Below are positions 7,365 to 14,942 of a DNA stretch of 15,661 nt, one piece after another. Under the pieces are notes generated by a model. That model did no database searches. It saw only the letters and a list, made by a program, of their open reading frames with translations, and was not told where the DNA came from. The position numbers were made by a program, and so were the translations under genes. The stretch spans positions 1-15,661 of the forward strand of contig JALWON010000312.1 of NCBI GenBank assembly GCA_027083475.1, given 5' to 3'. The first letter of the stretch is position 1, and each line of letters starts with the position of its first letter. This DNA comes from Sulfurimonas sp. (GTDB lineage Bacteria; Campylobacterota; Campylobacteria; Campylobacterales; Sulfurimonadaceae).

Positions 7365-7823
7365 CTACTTTAAAAATTTAGAGTTCTCAGGGTTTGATAA
7401 AAATGAAGCCATTGAGTTCTCTACTCCATTTATATCTACATCTTCTTGAGAATTTTCTGGTACTTTTTTTATTGTGGCTAAGTTTATAAAGATTGGCGTT
7501 TCATCAATGATGATTTGCATGATACTTAAAAGAGGCACAGTAACAATACTCCCTATGTTATCTGGACCAAAGCCTGCTTCAAAAATAAGCATATCCTCTT
7601 CTATACGGGCAGTTTCAAAAGTGTAGCCTGCTAAAAAGAAAAGTGTTAAAGGACGAAATTCTCTGTGGATCTCTTGTGGAAGTACTGGATCAAAAGAGAC
7701 CTCTTCAACCTTACACAATATACCAAAGTTTTGCTCTTTTTCAAAAAAATGTATGATTAAATCTTGAATATTTTTTTGCATCAATTGTGCAAAATCAATA
7801 TCTTCTATGACTGTTTCTAACAA
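7365..7823 (-). CDS. Conserved hypothetical protein, possibly SspB-like fold
   Basis: Soluble, acidic protein of 152 residues with no signal peptide or membrane segment. I do not recognise it with certainty. The middle (about residues 55-118) reads as alternating strands with FRPLTLFFLAGYTF, then LIFEAGFG, then IVTVPLLSIMQIIID. This order resembles SspB, the ClpXP adaptor, whose core reads N-L-S…SFSARFGG…VPLSAVLAIYARE, but conserved SspB residues are few. The last ~35 residues are polar and probably disordered, ending in a short basic tail, which also recalls the SspB tail. It is the last gene of the cysK operon and overlaps the PabC-like gene by 7 nt. The function is not established. Confidence 0.75.
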   Translation of the reverse strand: MLETVIEDIDFAQLMQKNIQDLIIHFFEKEQNFGILCKVEEVSFDPVLPQEIHREFRPLTLFFLAGYTFETARIEEDMLIFEAGFGPDNIGSIVTVPLLSIMQIIIDETPIFINLATIKKVPENSQEDVDINGVENSMASFLSNPENSKFLK

Positions 7824-8407
7824 TAGAGTCCTTTGTGTTTATCTTCTGAAATTATATCAAAATCTATCATTGCATTCAACAGTGCGACTTTTTTGTATTG
7901 TTGCAGAGAGGCAACAGAAATATCTTTTTCATATATTTTGTGTAAATCGAGCAGTCTCTCTCTGGTAGTTCCTTTAAGAAGGGGAGTTTTGGGAGTGAAC
8001 CATCGCTCCCCGTCAAAAAAGGCAATATTTGCGATGCTGGTATCTGTTACCTGCTGATTTTTAATGATGAGAATATCATCGGCTTGCTCTTTTTGTAGAA
8101 AATGTGCATTGAGTTTTTCTCTGTTGGCATACTTATAAGTATATTCGATGGTGTCATCATATATGAGTTTGAGTGAATGAACATTGCGTTTGACATAAGG
8201 GTGATAACTCACTGTAAAGTTTGTGCAAGAGTAGAGGACACGGCATCGGTATAAGCCCTTTTCTGGTGGGCTGAGAAGATCGTGTAGTTGTGGCACATGT
8301 GTGAGACCAAACGCAAGAAGTGTTTGTTCAAAGCGTTTTTGATGGTAGGCAAGATGAAAGAGTCTTCCATCTTCTGCCTTAATGGTTTCGAGAAACTCTT
8401 TATTCAC
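7817..8407 (-). CDS. pabC: Aminotransferase class IV family protein, probable 4-amino-4-deoxychorismate lyase
   Basis: PLP-dependent fold-type IV protein, likely making p-aminobenzoate and pyruvate from aminodeoxychorismate for folate synthesis. At 196 residues it is compact (typical PabC about 270). The N-terminus has the family opening FLETIKAEDGRLFHLAYHQKRF. KYANREKL offers K92 as the expected Schiff-base lysine, and QQVTDTSIANIAF followed by WFTPKTPLLKGTTRERLL is the conserved PLP-binding core. The catalytic acid position is Asp (D121) where PabC usually has Glu. A branched-chain or D-amino-acid transaminase is the alternative. pabB lies about 5 kb away, which supports the PABA role. It overlaps cysK by 8 nt upstream and the next gene by 7 nt. 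Confidence 0.78.
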   Translation of the reverse strand: MNKEFLETIKAEDGRLFHLAYHQKRFEQTLLAFGLTHVPQLHDLLSPPEKGLYRCRVLYSCTNFTVSYHPYVKRNVHSLKLIYDDTIEYTYKYANREKLNAHFLQKEQADDILIIKNQQVTDTSIANIAFFDGERWFTPKTPLLKGTTRERLLDLHKIYEKDISVASLQQYKKVALLNAMIDFDIISEDKHKGLYC

Positions 8408-9323
8408 TAAAAAGCGCAGTGCTTAAGTAGCGCTCTCCTGTATCACATAAAATTGTGACAATAGTTTTGCCTTGAAACTCTGGGCGGGATGCAACTTGCA
8501 TCGCCGCAGCTACATTGGCTCCTGCCGAGATTCCTACAAGTAAGCCTTCCTCTTTTGCAAGCATTTTTGCTGTGGCAAACGCATCTTCATTACTTACTTT
8601 GATAACCTCTCCATAGATATTTGTGTTTAAAATATCAGGGATAAAACCTGCACCAATACCTTGGATTTTGTGGGGTGATGGGGATTCTCCTGAGAGTATG
8701 GCTGAAGCTTCAGGCTCAACTGCAAAGATGGCTATCTCTGCATTGGCTTCTTTTAAAACTTCAGAGGTTCCTGTGAGTGTGCCCCCTGTACCAACAGCAG
8801 CGACAAAGGCATCAAGCTCGCCATCGGTGTCGTTAAGAATTTCTTGTGCTGTGGTGAGTCGATGAATTTCAGGGTTTGCAGGGTTTGCAAATTGTTGGAG
8901 GATGAGAGAATTTTCTGTTGCTGCTTGGAGCTCTTGCGCTTTTGCAATAGAGCCTTTCATCCCTTTTGCCGCAGGGGTTAAAACAAGTTCTGCACCGAGT
9001 GCTTTGAGGATGTTGCGTCGCTCTACACTCATAGAATCAGGCATAGTTAAAATAAGCTTTAAGTTCTGTGCTGCACAGTTGGCAGCTAATGCAATGCCTG
9101 TGTTACCACTGGTTGGTTCTATAATGGTTGTCTCTGCTGTGATTTTTCCCGCTTCTTGTGCACGACGAATCATGTTGAAACCGATTCTGTCTTTTACGGA
9201 GCTTGTCGGGTTTAAAAACTCGCATTTGCCTAAAATAGTTGCTCCTGTTTTTGCGGAGGCTTTATTTAAACGCACAAGTGGAGTATTTCCTATGAGTTCT
9301 GTGATGTTATTTGCTATCTTCAT
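8400..9323 (-). CDS. cysK: O-acetylserine sulfhydrylase (cysteine synthase A)
   Basis: PLP enzyme that makes cysteine from O-acetylserine and sulfide in the cytoplasm. The 307-residue length is typical. NPTSSVKDRIG carries the PLP lysine K44, EPTSGNTGIALA (residues 69-80) is the substrate-binding loop, and VGTGGTLTG binds the PLP phosphate. GISAGANVAAA and the final CDTGERYLSTALF complete the family pattern, and favour CysK over cystathionine beta-synthase-like paralogues. AAAGGAAAG (9337-9329) is a strong ribosome site before the ATG. It leads a tight operon with the PabC-like lyase and an SspB-like hypothetical, which share no known pathway with it. The 55-bp upstream gap is shared with a divergent small gene. 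Confidence 0.97.
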   Translation of the reverse strand: MKIANNITELIGNTPLVRLNKASAKTGATILGKCEFLNPTSSVKDRIGFNMIRRAQEAGKITAETTIIEPTSGNTGIALAANCAAQNLKLILTMPDSMSVERRNILKALGAELVLTPAAKGMKGSIAKAQELQAATENSLILQQFANPANPEIHRLTTAQEILNDTDGELDAFVAAVGTGGTLTGTSEVLKEANAEIAIFAVEPEASAILSGESPSPHKIQGIGAGFIPDILNTNIYGEVIKVSNEDAFATAKMLAKEEGLLVGISAGANVAAAMQVASRPEFQGKTIVTILCDTGERYLSTALFSE

Positions 9324-9378
9324 GTAAACTTTCCTTTAGAAAATTTTACACTAAACTTGACTAACAAAAGGTGACATA

Positions 9379-9636
9379 ATGAAAATTTATAGTAGTGATG
9401 GAAAAAAACTGATAAATGCGGAGTATGATGCGATTGTAGAGGTTAATGATATAGTAGATGGGATGAAAGTACTCTCAGTGCAGTCGAATACTTCAAATGA
9501 GTATGCTATTTTTTTACTTGAAGCGAGCACAAAAGTAACATGTTATATCTTGGATGAGGTGTTTATTGTAGGGAAAGGGGAGAGTTTTGATACTTTAGTC
9601 GATGCTATCGCCGCTTGGAGTAATGATGAGATTTAA
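9379..9636 (+). CDS. Small conserved hypothetical protein
   Basis: Acidic soluble protein of 85 residues with no signal peptide, membrane segment or recognised motif. The sequence alternates short beta-like stretches (IVEVNDIV, MKVLSVQS, YAIFLLEA, VTCYILDEVFIV), suggesting a small beta-rich fold, ending in a helical tail (TLVDAIAAWSNDEI). AAAGG (9367-9371) lies 7 nt before the ATG, so translation is well supported. It is divergent from cysK across 55 bp, and its stop codon directly abuts the stop of the convergent TPR gene with no gap. I do not recognise it. Confidence 0.72.
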   Translation: MKIYSSDGKKLINAEYDAIVEVNDIVDGMKVLSVQSNTSNEYAIFLLEASTKVTCYILDEVFIVGKGESFDTLVDAIAAWSNDEI

Positions 9637-11973
9637 CTACTTTTTTTCTGTATGTTGTTTTTGAAAAAGGAGTTTTTCCCCATCAATCGTAAAATCAAAG
9701 TACTGTGAGTGGAAGTTATTTGTATTGATATGGGCAAATTGAATGACGGCTGCTTCATTGTTTTTGAGTTCTAAGTAGAGTAGACCTAAGGCATAGCGAC
9801 TCTGTGCAAAATTTTTGTTTTTTAAGTTCGCAAGTTCTAGAAGTGCGATGGCATTGCCATGATGTCCTGCAGCTGTTGAAGCAATAGCCCCTAAAAAGAG
9901 GGTATTAACATCGCGCATTTTTACTTCATCTATAAGTGCATTGTAGAGGGTATAGGCTTTTTCATACTGTTTGCCAAAGAGATAACTCATAGCAAGGGCA
10001 CTCATGATATCTTGCGTTTGTGTCTGTGACTCTTGTAGTTTTTTCTCAAGTTGTTGTGCTAAAAAATAGAGCTTTCCTGTTATAAGGTTTTCTTTAATGT
10101 ATAAAAATCGTGTAATATTGGGACCATAATACAAATCAGTAAAATCAAATTGCTGTTTTTTGAGATAGTTTAGCACTTTTGAAGCATATTCTATTTCTGA
10201 GAGGTCATAAAAATGGGCATCAATATACATAAGATGCGGCAAAATGTCATGTGGTAAGAGTGTTGTGAGTTTTTGGGATGCCTCTTTGGCGACTTGCATC
10301 TTGTTAAGTTTCATCGCAATGATAAAATTGAGGGCAAGATAAATAGGCTTTTGTTTATAGCTATTATCAAGCCAATCCACAGAGGAGAGATAATCTTTTT
10401 TGGCTATGTGTAAGAGTGTTGTGTAAAATTGTTTCTCTTCACTGTCTGGTTCATCTGCAAGGGAGTCTTTGATGATTGATTTGAGTTTTGTACTCTCTTT
10501 GTGAATAAGCTGTGCACTTAAGAGTGCATAGATGCCAGAGAGGTAATTTTTTGCATCTAAATAGTATGAACGCAGGAAATGTTTGTGGGCTAATTCCATG
10601 TTGCCCATTTGTGCATAAGTGAGTCCTAAATCATACTGTAAAATAGAGTGCTTTGGCTGGCGTTTGACCAGTTCTTTCAAAGTTGTGTTTGCTTGACGTA
10701 TTTGAAAAGAGAGGGCTTGTTTGATGGCTGTTGTGATGCCGATATTGACATTGGAAACGGAGGCACTTTTAGAGAGATACCCTTTTGCTGAAGCTACATC
10801 ATCAATATAAATATTGGCATTTCCTCGACGAATATAACTGATGGTTTTGTTGGCATTAAAGACTTTATAAGGCGAGAAATAAAAAATCTTTTGATAGATG
10901 AATGATTTAGAATTTTCAATACTGTTGAGATAGTTTTTTTGTGCTATTTTGGCATCAAAGAGTGATTTTTGCAGTGTGACTTTTATAGGGTACAGTTGAG
11001 CAACTTTTTTGGGAAACATATCGGTAACATTTTTTATCTCTCGTGTTGCATCGATGATTTTTCCTGCCTTTAAATCAATGAGTCCAAGTGCAAGTTGTGC
11101 GCGAACCGCTTGGATGTTTTTTAAAATACTCTCTTCAAGATGTGGGATGGCTAAGTTGTACTCACCTACACGGGCATAGAGGAGTGCTAGACTTAAATCA
11201 TCGCCATCTTGAAATTTGTTCTCCATCGCTTCAATTGCCGCATAGTCATTACCAAAAAGGGCATTGAGTTTTGCTTTGAGGTCATTTTCTATGAGCGGAT
11301 AGACCATTTTTTCTTGAGAATTTTGGAGTGCACTGAGTGCTTCAAGATAATTTTTGTTATAGTAGTTGATGAGGGCATAATAGTAATGATAGAGTGGTGA
11401 ATTGACCTCACTAGGAAGATAGGCATAGGCTAAATCAAGATAGTACTGAAAATTTTCCTGCTCTTTGAGATGCAGGGAACAGACGGCGGCATTGATGGCA
11501 CTGACACAGCGTTTGTCATTGTTTTGAATAGCTTTTTCAAAGGTTTGCTGGGCTTGTTTGTACTGCTTGTTTTTGAGTTGTGCAACCCCTAAGTTGTATA
11601 AAGAGATGGCTTCACTGTACTGAGCGATACGTTCATATAAAGAGAGTGCTTTTTCTTTTGAGCCATTGCTGTAGAGGTAATTTGCTTTGGCTATCATGTT
11701 TTCAAGTTTGCTTGGTTTGACAGGCTCTTTTTTCGTTTTAGTAAGGGAGTACTCGAGATTGTCCATAGAGTACTTCTCTTTTTTTTGGGAAGATTTTAAA
11801 AGAAGAAGGAGTGTAATAACAATGATAAGTACAAGAATGATGGCAATCCCACCAAAGAGAAGAATTTTTTTCTTTTTTGCTGCTTCTGCATCAATTTCTG
11901 TTTCTTGGGTATTCTCTTCATCTGCAACATCATTTTCTTGAATGATAATTATCTCTTCTTGTGCCTCAGCCAT
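9637..11973 (-). CDS. pflB: Membrane-anchored TPR protein, probable flagellar motor scaffold PflB
   Basis: A 778-residue protein with an acidic cytoplasmic N-terminus (residues 1-32), a KKKK stop, one transmembrane helix (about 37-59) and a long periplasmic part built of helical TPR-like repeats. Clear repeats include LYNLGVAQLKNKQYKQAQQT and the LQYDLGLTYAQMGNMELAHK unit. This layout and length match PflB of Campylobacter, which together with PflA forms the periplasmic disk that holds extra stator units in the flagellar motor. The assignment is from architecture and remembered sequence character, not a search; another TPR scaffold is possible. GGGAG precedes the ATG, and TGCTATACT at 12010-12002 is its promoter. 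No flagellar gene lies nearby, as is normal for Campylobacterota where flagellar genes are scattered. Confidence 0.68.
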   Translation of the reverse strand: MAEAQEEIIIIQENDVADEENTQETEIDAEAAKKKKILLFGGIAIILVLIIVITLLLLLKSSQKKEKYSMDNLEYSLTKTKKEPVKPSKLENMIAKANYLYSNGSKEKALSLYERIAQYSEAISLYNLGVAQLKNKQYKQAQQTFEKAIQNNDKRCVSAINAAVCSLHLKEQENFQYYLDLAYAYLPSEVNSPLYHYYYALINYYNKNYLEALSALQNSQEKMVYPLIENDLKAKLNALFGNDYAAIEAMENKFQDGDDLSLALLYARVGEYNLAIPHLEESILKNIQAVRAQLALGLIDLKAGKIIDATREIKNVTDMFPKKVAQLYPIKVTLQKSLFDAKIAQKNYLNSIENSKSFIYQKIFYFSPYKVFNANKTISYIRRGNANIYIDDVASAKGYLSKSASVSNVNIGITTAIKQALSFQIRQANTTLKELVKRQPKHSILQYDLGLTYAQMGNMELAHKHFLRSYYLDAKNYLSGIYALLSAQLIHKESTKLKSIIKDSLADEPDSEEKQFYTTLLHIAKKDYLSSVDWLDNSYKQKPIYLALNFIIAMKLNKMQVAKEASQKLTTLLPHDILPHLMYIDAHFYDLSEIEYASKVLNYLKKQQFDFTDLYYGPNITRFLYIKENLITGKLYFLAQQLEKKLQESQTQTQDIMSALAMSYLFGKQYEKAYTLYNALIDEVKMRDVNTLFLGAIASTAAGHHGNAIALLELANLKNKNFAQSRYALGLLYLELKNNEAAVIQFAHINTNNFHSQYFDFTIDGEKLLFQKQHTEKK

Positions 11974-12001
11974 TGACTCCCTTTATAAGTTCTTCCTCTG
12001 T

Positions 12002-12010
12002 AGTATAGCA
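12002..12010 (-). promoter_or_regulatory. Extended -10 promoter of the TPR/pflB gene
   Basis: TGCTATACT on the minus strand, identical to the mntA box, predicts a start near 11995 and a 22-nt leader with an AAAGGGAG ribosome site. No sigma54 or sigma28 type sequence was noticed upstream, so the gene looks housekeeping-controlled rather than tied to a flagellar cascade. Confidence 0.6.
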
Positions 12011-12039
12011 AAATAAGCAATAAGGATACCATTTATTTT

Positions 12040-12048
12040 TGCTATAAT
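12040..12048 (+). promoter_or_regulatory. Extended -10 promoter of bioD
   Basis: TGCTATAAT, the best match to the extended -10 in this window. It overlaps the first possible ATG of bioD (12047) and puts the predicted start of transcription at about 12055-12056, on the A of the second in-frame ATG. It therefore helps decide the start of bioD. Confidence 0.65.
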
Positions 12049-12055
12049 GTCTTTT

Positions 12056-12700
12056 ATGAAGAAAAGAATATTTGTGAGTGCAACCAACACAGACATAGGC
12101 AAAACATATACGGCAAAACTTCTTCTTGAGGCTTTTGCACAGAGAGGCTATAGGGTAGGTGCTATAAAACTGATAGAAACGGGGGTAAAAACCTTGGCTC
12201 CTGATGCACAAGCACTCTTAGAAACAGTACAAAAGTTCAATCCGGAGTTTGCCAATGTTAGCATAGAAGATATTGTGCCTATTACCTATAAACTCCCTGC
12301 TGCTCCTTATATTGCATCCAATAAAAAAGCACTCGATCTTACTAGCTTAGAGAAAGCAGTTATAAAACTGGAGTCTTTGTGTGATATTTTAATCATTGAG
12401 GGAGCAGGGGGCTTGTATGTGCCACTTGATGCAAAGTATATGATGATAGATATGATTACACACTTCCAAGCAAAGGCACTTTTGGTAACACACTGTGCAC
12501 TTGGGTGTATCAATGATACACTTTTAAGTCAAAGAGCCTTAGAAGAGAGGCATATTGCTTATGTAACTGCATTTAATTGTAGAGAGGGTGATGAGAGTTT
12601 TGCAGCTGTTTCTGCCCCCTATTTTCAAGATACCCAAAAAAATATTTTGAAAATAAGCGATAACATTGACACGATTTGTGATGTCTTGTATAATTTGTAA
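12056..12700 (+). CDS. bioD: Dethiobiotin synthetase
   Basis: ATP-dependent carboxylation and ring closure of 7,8-diaminopelargonate to dethiobiotin, the next-to-last step of biotin synthesis. P-loop enzyme: VSATNTDIGKTY holds the Walker A lysine K16, AIKLIETGV gives K38 and the ETG loop, and IIEGAGGLYVPL carries E115. At 214 residues it has typical size. ATG 12056 is preferred to ATG 12047, because the latter lies within the -10 box and would not be transcribed. Neither start has a Shine-Dalgarno, and the transcript probably begins at or next to the ATG, so the mRNA may be leaderless. Other bio genes are not in the window. pyrB follows after 22 nt. Confidence 0.92.
   Translation: MKKRIFVSATNTDIGKTYTAKLLLEAFAQRGYRVGAIKLIETGVKTLAPDAQALLETVQKFNPEFANVSIEDIVPITYKLPAAPYIASNKKALDLTSLEKAVIKLESLCDILIIEGAGGLYVPLDAKYMMIDMITHFQAKALLVTHCALGCINDTLLSQRALEERHIAYVTAFNCREGDESFAAVSAPYFQDTQKNILKISDNIDTICDVLYNL
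12666..12694 (+). promoter_or_regulatory. Consensus sigma70 promoter for pyrB inside the end of bioD
   Basis: TTGACA (12666-12671) and TATAAT (12689-12694) both match consensus exactly, at the ideal 17-bp spacing, within the last codons of bioD. The predicted start near 12701 leaves a leader of about 22 nt with a purine-rich AGAGAAAGAGA ribosome site. It would let pyrB–pabB be expressed independently of bioD. Boxes seen; activity inferred. Confidence 0.7.
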
Positions 12701-12722
12701 ATTAAAATAGAGAAAGAGAACT

Positions 12723-13592
12723 ATGCAACACCTAATTCGAACGGATGATTTTTCTAAAGAAGAGATAGAGGCTATTTTAGCAGATGCTAAAAGATTGAGT
12801 GATGGACATTATGAGAGGGTTTTGCAAGATAAAATAATTATTACACTTTTCTTTGAAAACTCCACCCGTACGAAAAGTTCTTTTGAAATAGCGGCAAAAC
12901 GACTCGGGGCTGATATTGTCCATTTGGATGTTTCAAAAAGCTCCACAAAAAAGGGAGAGACTCTTGTTGATACTGCGATGAACCTTGATGCCATGGGTCC
13001 ACATGCTATCATTGTGCGACATCAAAATGCAGGGGTACCCAAGATTCTCTCTAACAATACAAAAGCGAGTATTGTAAACGCAGGGGATGGTGCACATGCG
13101 CATCCAACACAGGCACTGTTAGATTTATATACACTCACCGAGCACTTTGGTTCTGTTGCTGGAAAAACGATAGCGATAGTAGGAGATATTAAAAATTCCC
13201 GTGTTGCGAACTCAAACATAGAACTTTTATCGCGTTTTGGAATGCGGGTAATTTTGGTAGCACCACCACAGTTTTTGCCAAAAACAACACTGCAGACGAC
13301 ACACTATCTCGAAGAGATTATTGATGAGGTAGATGCTATTATGAGTTTGCGTACTCAAACAGAACGCCACTCTTCACAAAATTATGCTTCCTTAAAAGAT
13401 TATGCAAGTGATTTTTGTATTACAAAAGAGCTTGTCGGAGAGCGGGATATTGTCATTTTGCATCCGGGACCTGTACATAGAAATATTGATATTTCCGATG
13501 CACTTTTAGCAGATGAGCGTTGTAAAGTGCTCCAACAGGTGAGTAATGGTGTCAATATCCGTATGGCAATTTTAAAAAAGCTTATTGCTTAG
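12723..13592 (+). CDS. pyrB: Aspartate carbamoyltransferase, catalytic chain
   Basis: Joins carbamoyl phosphate and aspartate to carbamoyl-aspartate, the second step of pyrimidine synthesis, in the cytoplasm. A 289-residue catalytic chain. The carbamoyl phosphate loop FFENSTRTKSSFE (S47-T48-R49-T50), the mobile loop KSSTKKGETL, GDGAHAHPTQALLDLYTL and the late HPGPVHRNIDI with the aspartate-binding part are all intact, so it is ATCase rather than ornithine transcarbamylase. No regulatory pyrI follows, as expected for unregulated trimeric forms. It sits between bioD and pabB, with its own likely promoter in bioD. The pabB ATG comes 4 nt after its stop. Confidence 0.97.
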   Translation: MQHLIRTDDFSKEEIEAILADAKRLSDGHYERVLQDKIIITLFFENSTRTKSSFEIAAKRLGADIVHLDVSKSSTKKGETLVDTAMNLDAMGPHAIIVRHQNAGVPKILSNNTKASIVNAGDGAHAHPTQALLDLYTLTEHFGSVAGKTIAIVGDIKNSRVANSNIELLSRFGMRVILVAPPQFLPKTTLQTTHYLEEIIDEVDAIMSLRTQTERHSSQNYASLKDYASDFCITKELVGERDIVILHPGPVHRNIDISDALLADERCKVLQQVSNGVNIRMAILKKLIA

Positions 13593-13596
13593 AAAA

Positions 13597-14535
13597 ATGA
13601 CATTTGAAGATTTAAACAGATTAGGTAGAAAAAGAGAGCCTTTTTTGTTTATTTGTGATTTTGAGGCAAAGCGACTCGAAGCATTTCCTTTAGATACTTT
13701 GCTTGATGAAGATATAGAGTTTTGTATTGACAAAGACTATCTTTATAAACCGCATCCCCATTTTTTGCATCCTTTGGCAAGCTCTTTTGAGGAGTATAAA
13801 CATAAGTTCACACAAGTGATTGAGAAAATCAAAGCGGGTGAAACTTATATTTTAAATCTTACACAAAAAACTCCTATTAAATCTGATAAAACCTTACGAG
13901 AGATGTTTCCTTTAGCAAATGCAGCCTATAAACTGCGTTTTAAAGAGGATTTTCTCTGTTTCTCTCCAGAGCAATTTATAGAGATAAAGGGAAAAAAGAT
14001 CCATACTTTTCCGATGAAAGGTACCATTGATGCTAATGTAGAAAATGCAAGAGAAAAGATTCTCGCAGATACAAAAGAACTTGCTGAGCATATTATGGTG
14101 GTTGATTTACTTCGGAATGATTTGTCTATAGTGGCAGAAAATGTGAAAGTAGAAAAATTTCGTTATATTGCTGAAATAGCAGCAGGAGAGAAAAAGTTGC
14201 TACAAGTCAGCTCACACATAAGTGGAGATATTGGTGAAGATTGGCATGCAAATATTGGAACTATTTTGCAAAAACTGCTGCCTGCTGGCAGTATCAGCGG
14301 GGCACCTAAAAAAAGTACACTAGAGATTATAAAGCATGTTGAAGCATATGAGCGAGGTTTTTTTAGTGGTGTTTTTGGTGTCTATAATGGTGAAACACTT
14401 GATAGCGGAGTAATGATACGTTTTATAGAAAAAACAGAGCATGGAGTTGTTTACAAAAGTGGGGGAGGCATTACCTTAGATAGTGATGTGGCTTCTGAAT
14501 ATCAAGAACTGCTCGATAAAATTTATCTCCCTTAA
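13597..14535 (+). CDS. pabB: Aminodeoxychorismate synthase component I (short form)
   Basis: Chorismate-binding enzyme that aminates chorismate to 4-amino-4-deoxychorismate for p-aminobenzoate and folate. It retains the catalytic domain: KIKAGETYILNLTQ, FPMKGT, AEHIMVVDLLRNDLS, LPAGSISGAPKKSTLEII and YKSGGGITLDSDVASEYQE. K141 in the PMKGT motif is the lysine that marks PabB, where TrpE has alanine. With 312 residues it is much shorter than the ~450 of E. coli PabB, lacking most of the N-terminal half, a form known from several bacteria. ATG 13597 is chosen over TTG 13585, which would overlap pyrB. No glutaminase pabA is visible, so it needs one elsewhere or uses free ammonia. The product would feed the PabC-like lyase. 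Confidence 0.92.
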   Translation: MTFEDLNRLGRKREPFLFICDFEAKRLEAFPLDTLLDEDIEFCIDKDYLYKPHPHFLHPLASSFEEYKHKFTQVIEKIKAGETYILNLTQKTPIKSDKTLREMFPLANAAYKLRFKEDFLCFSPEQFIEIKGKKIHTFPMKGTIDANVENAREKILADTKELAEHIMVVDLLRNDLSIVAENVKVEKFRYIAEIAAGEKKLLQVSSHISGDIGEDWHANIGTILQKLLPAGSISGAPKKSTLEIIKHVEAYERGFFSGVFGVYNGETLDSGVMIRFIEKTEHGVVYKSGGGITLDSDVASEYQELLDKIYLP

Positions 14536-14537
14536 TT

Positions 14538-14855
14538 GTGCTTGTTCTATTTCTAATTCTTCTCTTGCATTTACTTCTTTTAGGACTCTTTAGCGAGGGC
14601 TATTATCTCCTCTATTTTATTGTTTTGATGGGAGCTGGCTTTTTCCTTTACAAATATTTTGATGTACCAAGTGAAAAAAAAATTGTTCTTTTTTTGATTG
14701 TTTGCACTCTTGGGTATCTATTTGTATATGACAAGTGGTATGATTTTTATATAGATTATAATCTCTCTTTTCCTTTGCTCTACATAGATAGTGTGATTGC
14801 TTATAGCCTATTTTTTGTACATCTCTTTATGCTGTTTTTACTTAAAAAGTTTTAG
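14538..14855 (+). CDS. Small integral membrane protein of unknown function
   Basis: A 105-residue very hydrophobic protein with four predicted membrane helices (about residues 2-17, 22-39, 48-64, 79-102). Aromatic residues are abundant, in a loop with YDKWYDFYIDY, and it ends with KKF. The GTG start at 14538 comes 2 nt after the pabB stop with no Shine-Dalgarno, so expression would rely on coupled translation; the next in-frame ATG would remove the first helix. No family recognised. It closes the bioD–pyrB–pabB set and is the last chromosomal gene before the tRNA remnant. Confidence 0.6.
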   Translation: MLVLFLILLLHLLLLGLFSEGYYLLYFIVLMGAGFFLYKYFDVPSEKKIVLFLIVCTLGYLFVYDKWYDFYIDYNLSFPLLYIDSVIAYSLFFVHLFMLFLLKKF

Positions 14856-14907
14856 TTTGAAATGAATATTTTGAAAGTGATTATAATAGGGTTTTGTAAG
14901 TAATAAG

Positions 14908-14930
14908 TGGTGGACACTCAGAGATTCGAA
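14908..14930 (-). other. tRNA 3'-end remnant, likely integrase attachment site (att)
   Basis: On the minus strand these 23 bases read T-loop TTCGAAT, T-stem half CTCTG, acceptor half AGTGTCC, discriminator A and CCA, the exact lengths of a tRNA 3' end. The next bases upstream (GAAAA) do not pair with CTCTG, and no D-arm, anticodon arm or 5' acceptor follows. Such T-loop-to-CCA duplications are what tyrosine integrases leave at one end of an inserted element. The orientation puts chromosome to the left, element to the right, and the intact tRNA (expected acceptor GGACACT) beyond the right edge. Strong geometry; integration history inferred. Confidence 0.7.
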
Positions 14931-14942
14931 TTTTCCAAAGTA

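Noticed and set aside
8902..9327. Open frame of 141 residues on the plus strand across cysK
   Set aside because: It is a shadow of the well-supported cysK on the other strand, with no ribosome site or family character.
13585..13596. TTG 13585 as the pabB start
   Set aside because: It overlaps pyrB and lacks a ribosome site; ATG 13597 follows the pyrB stop by 4 nt.
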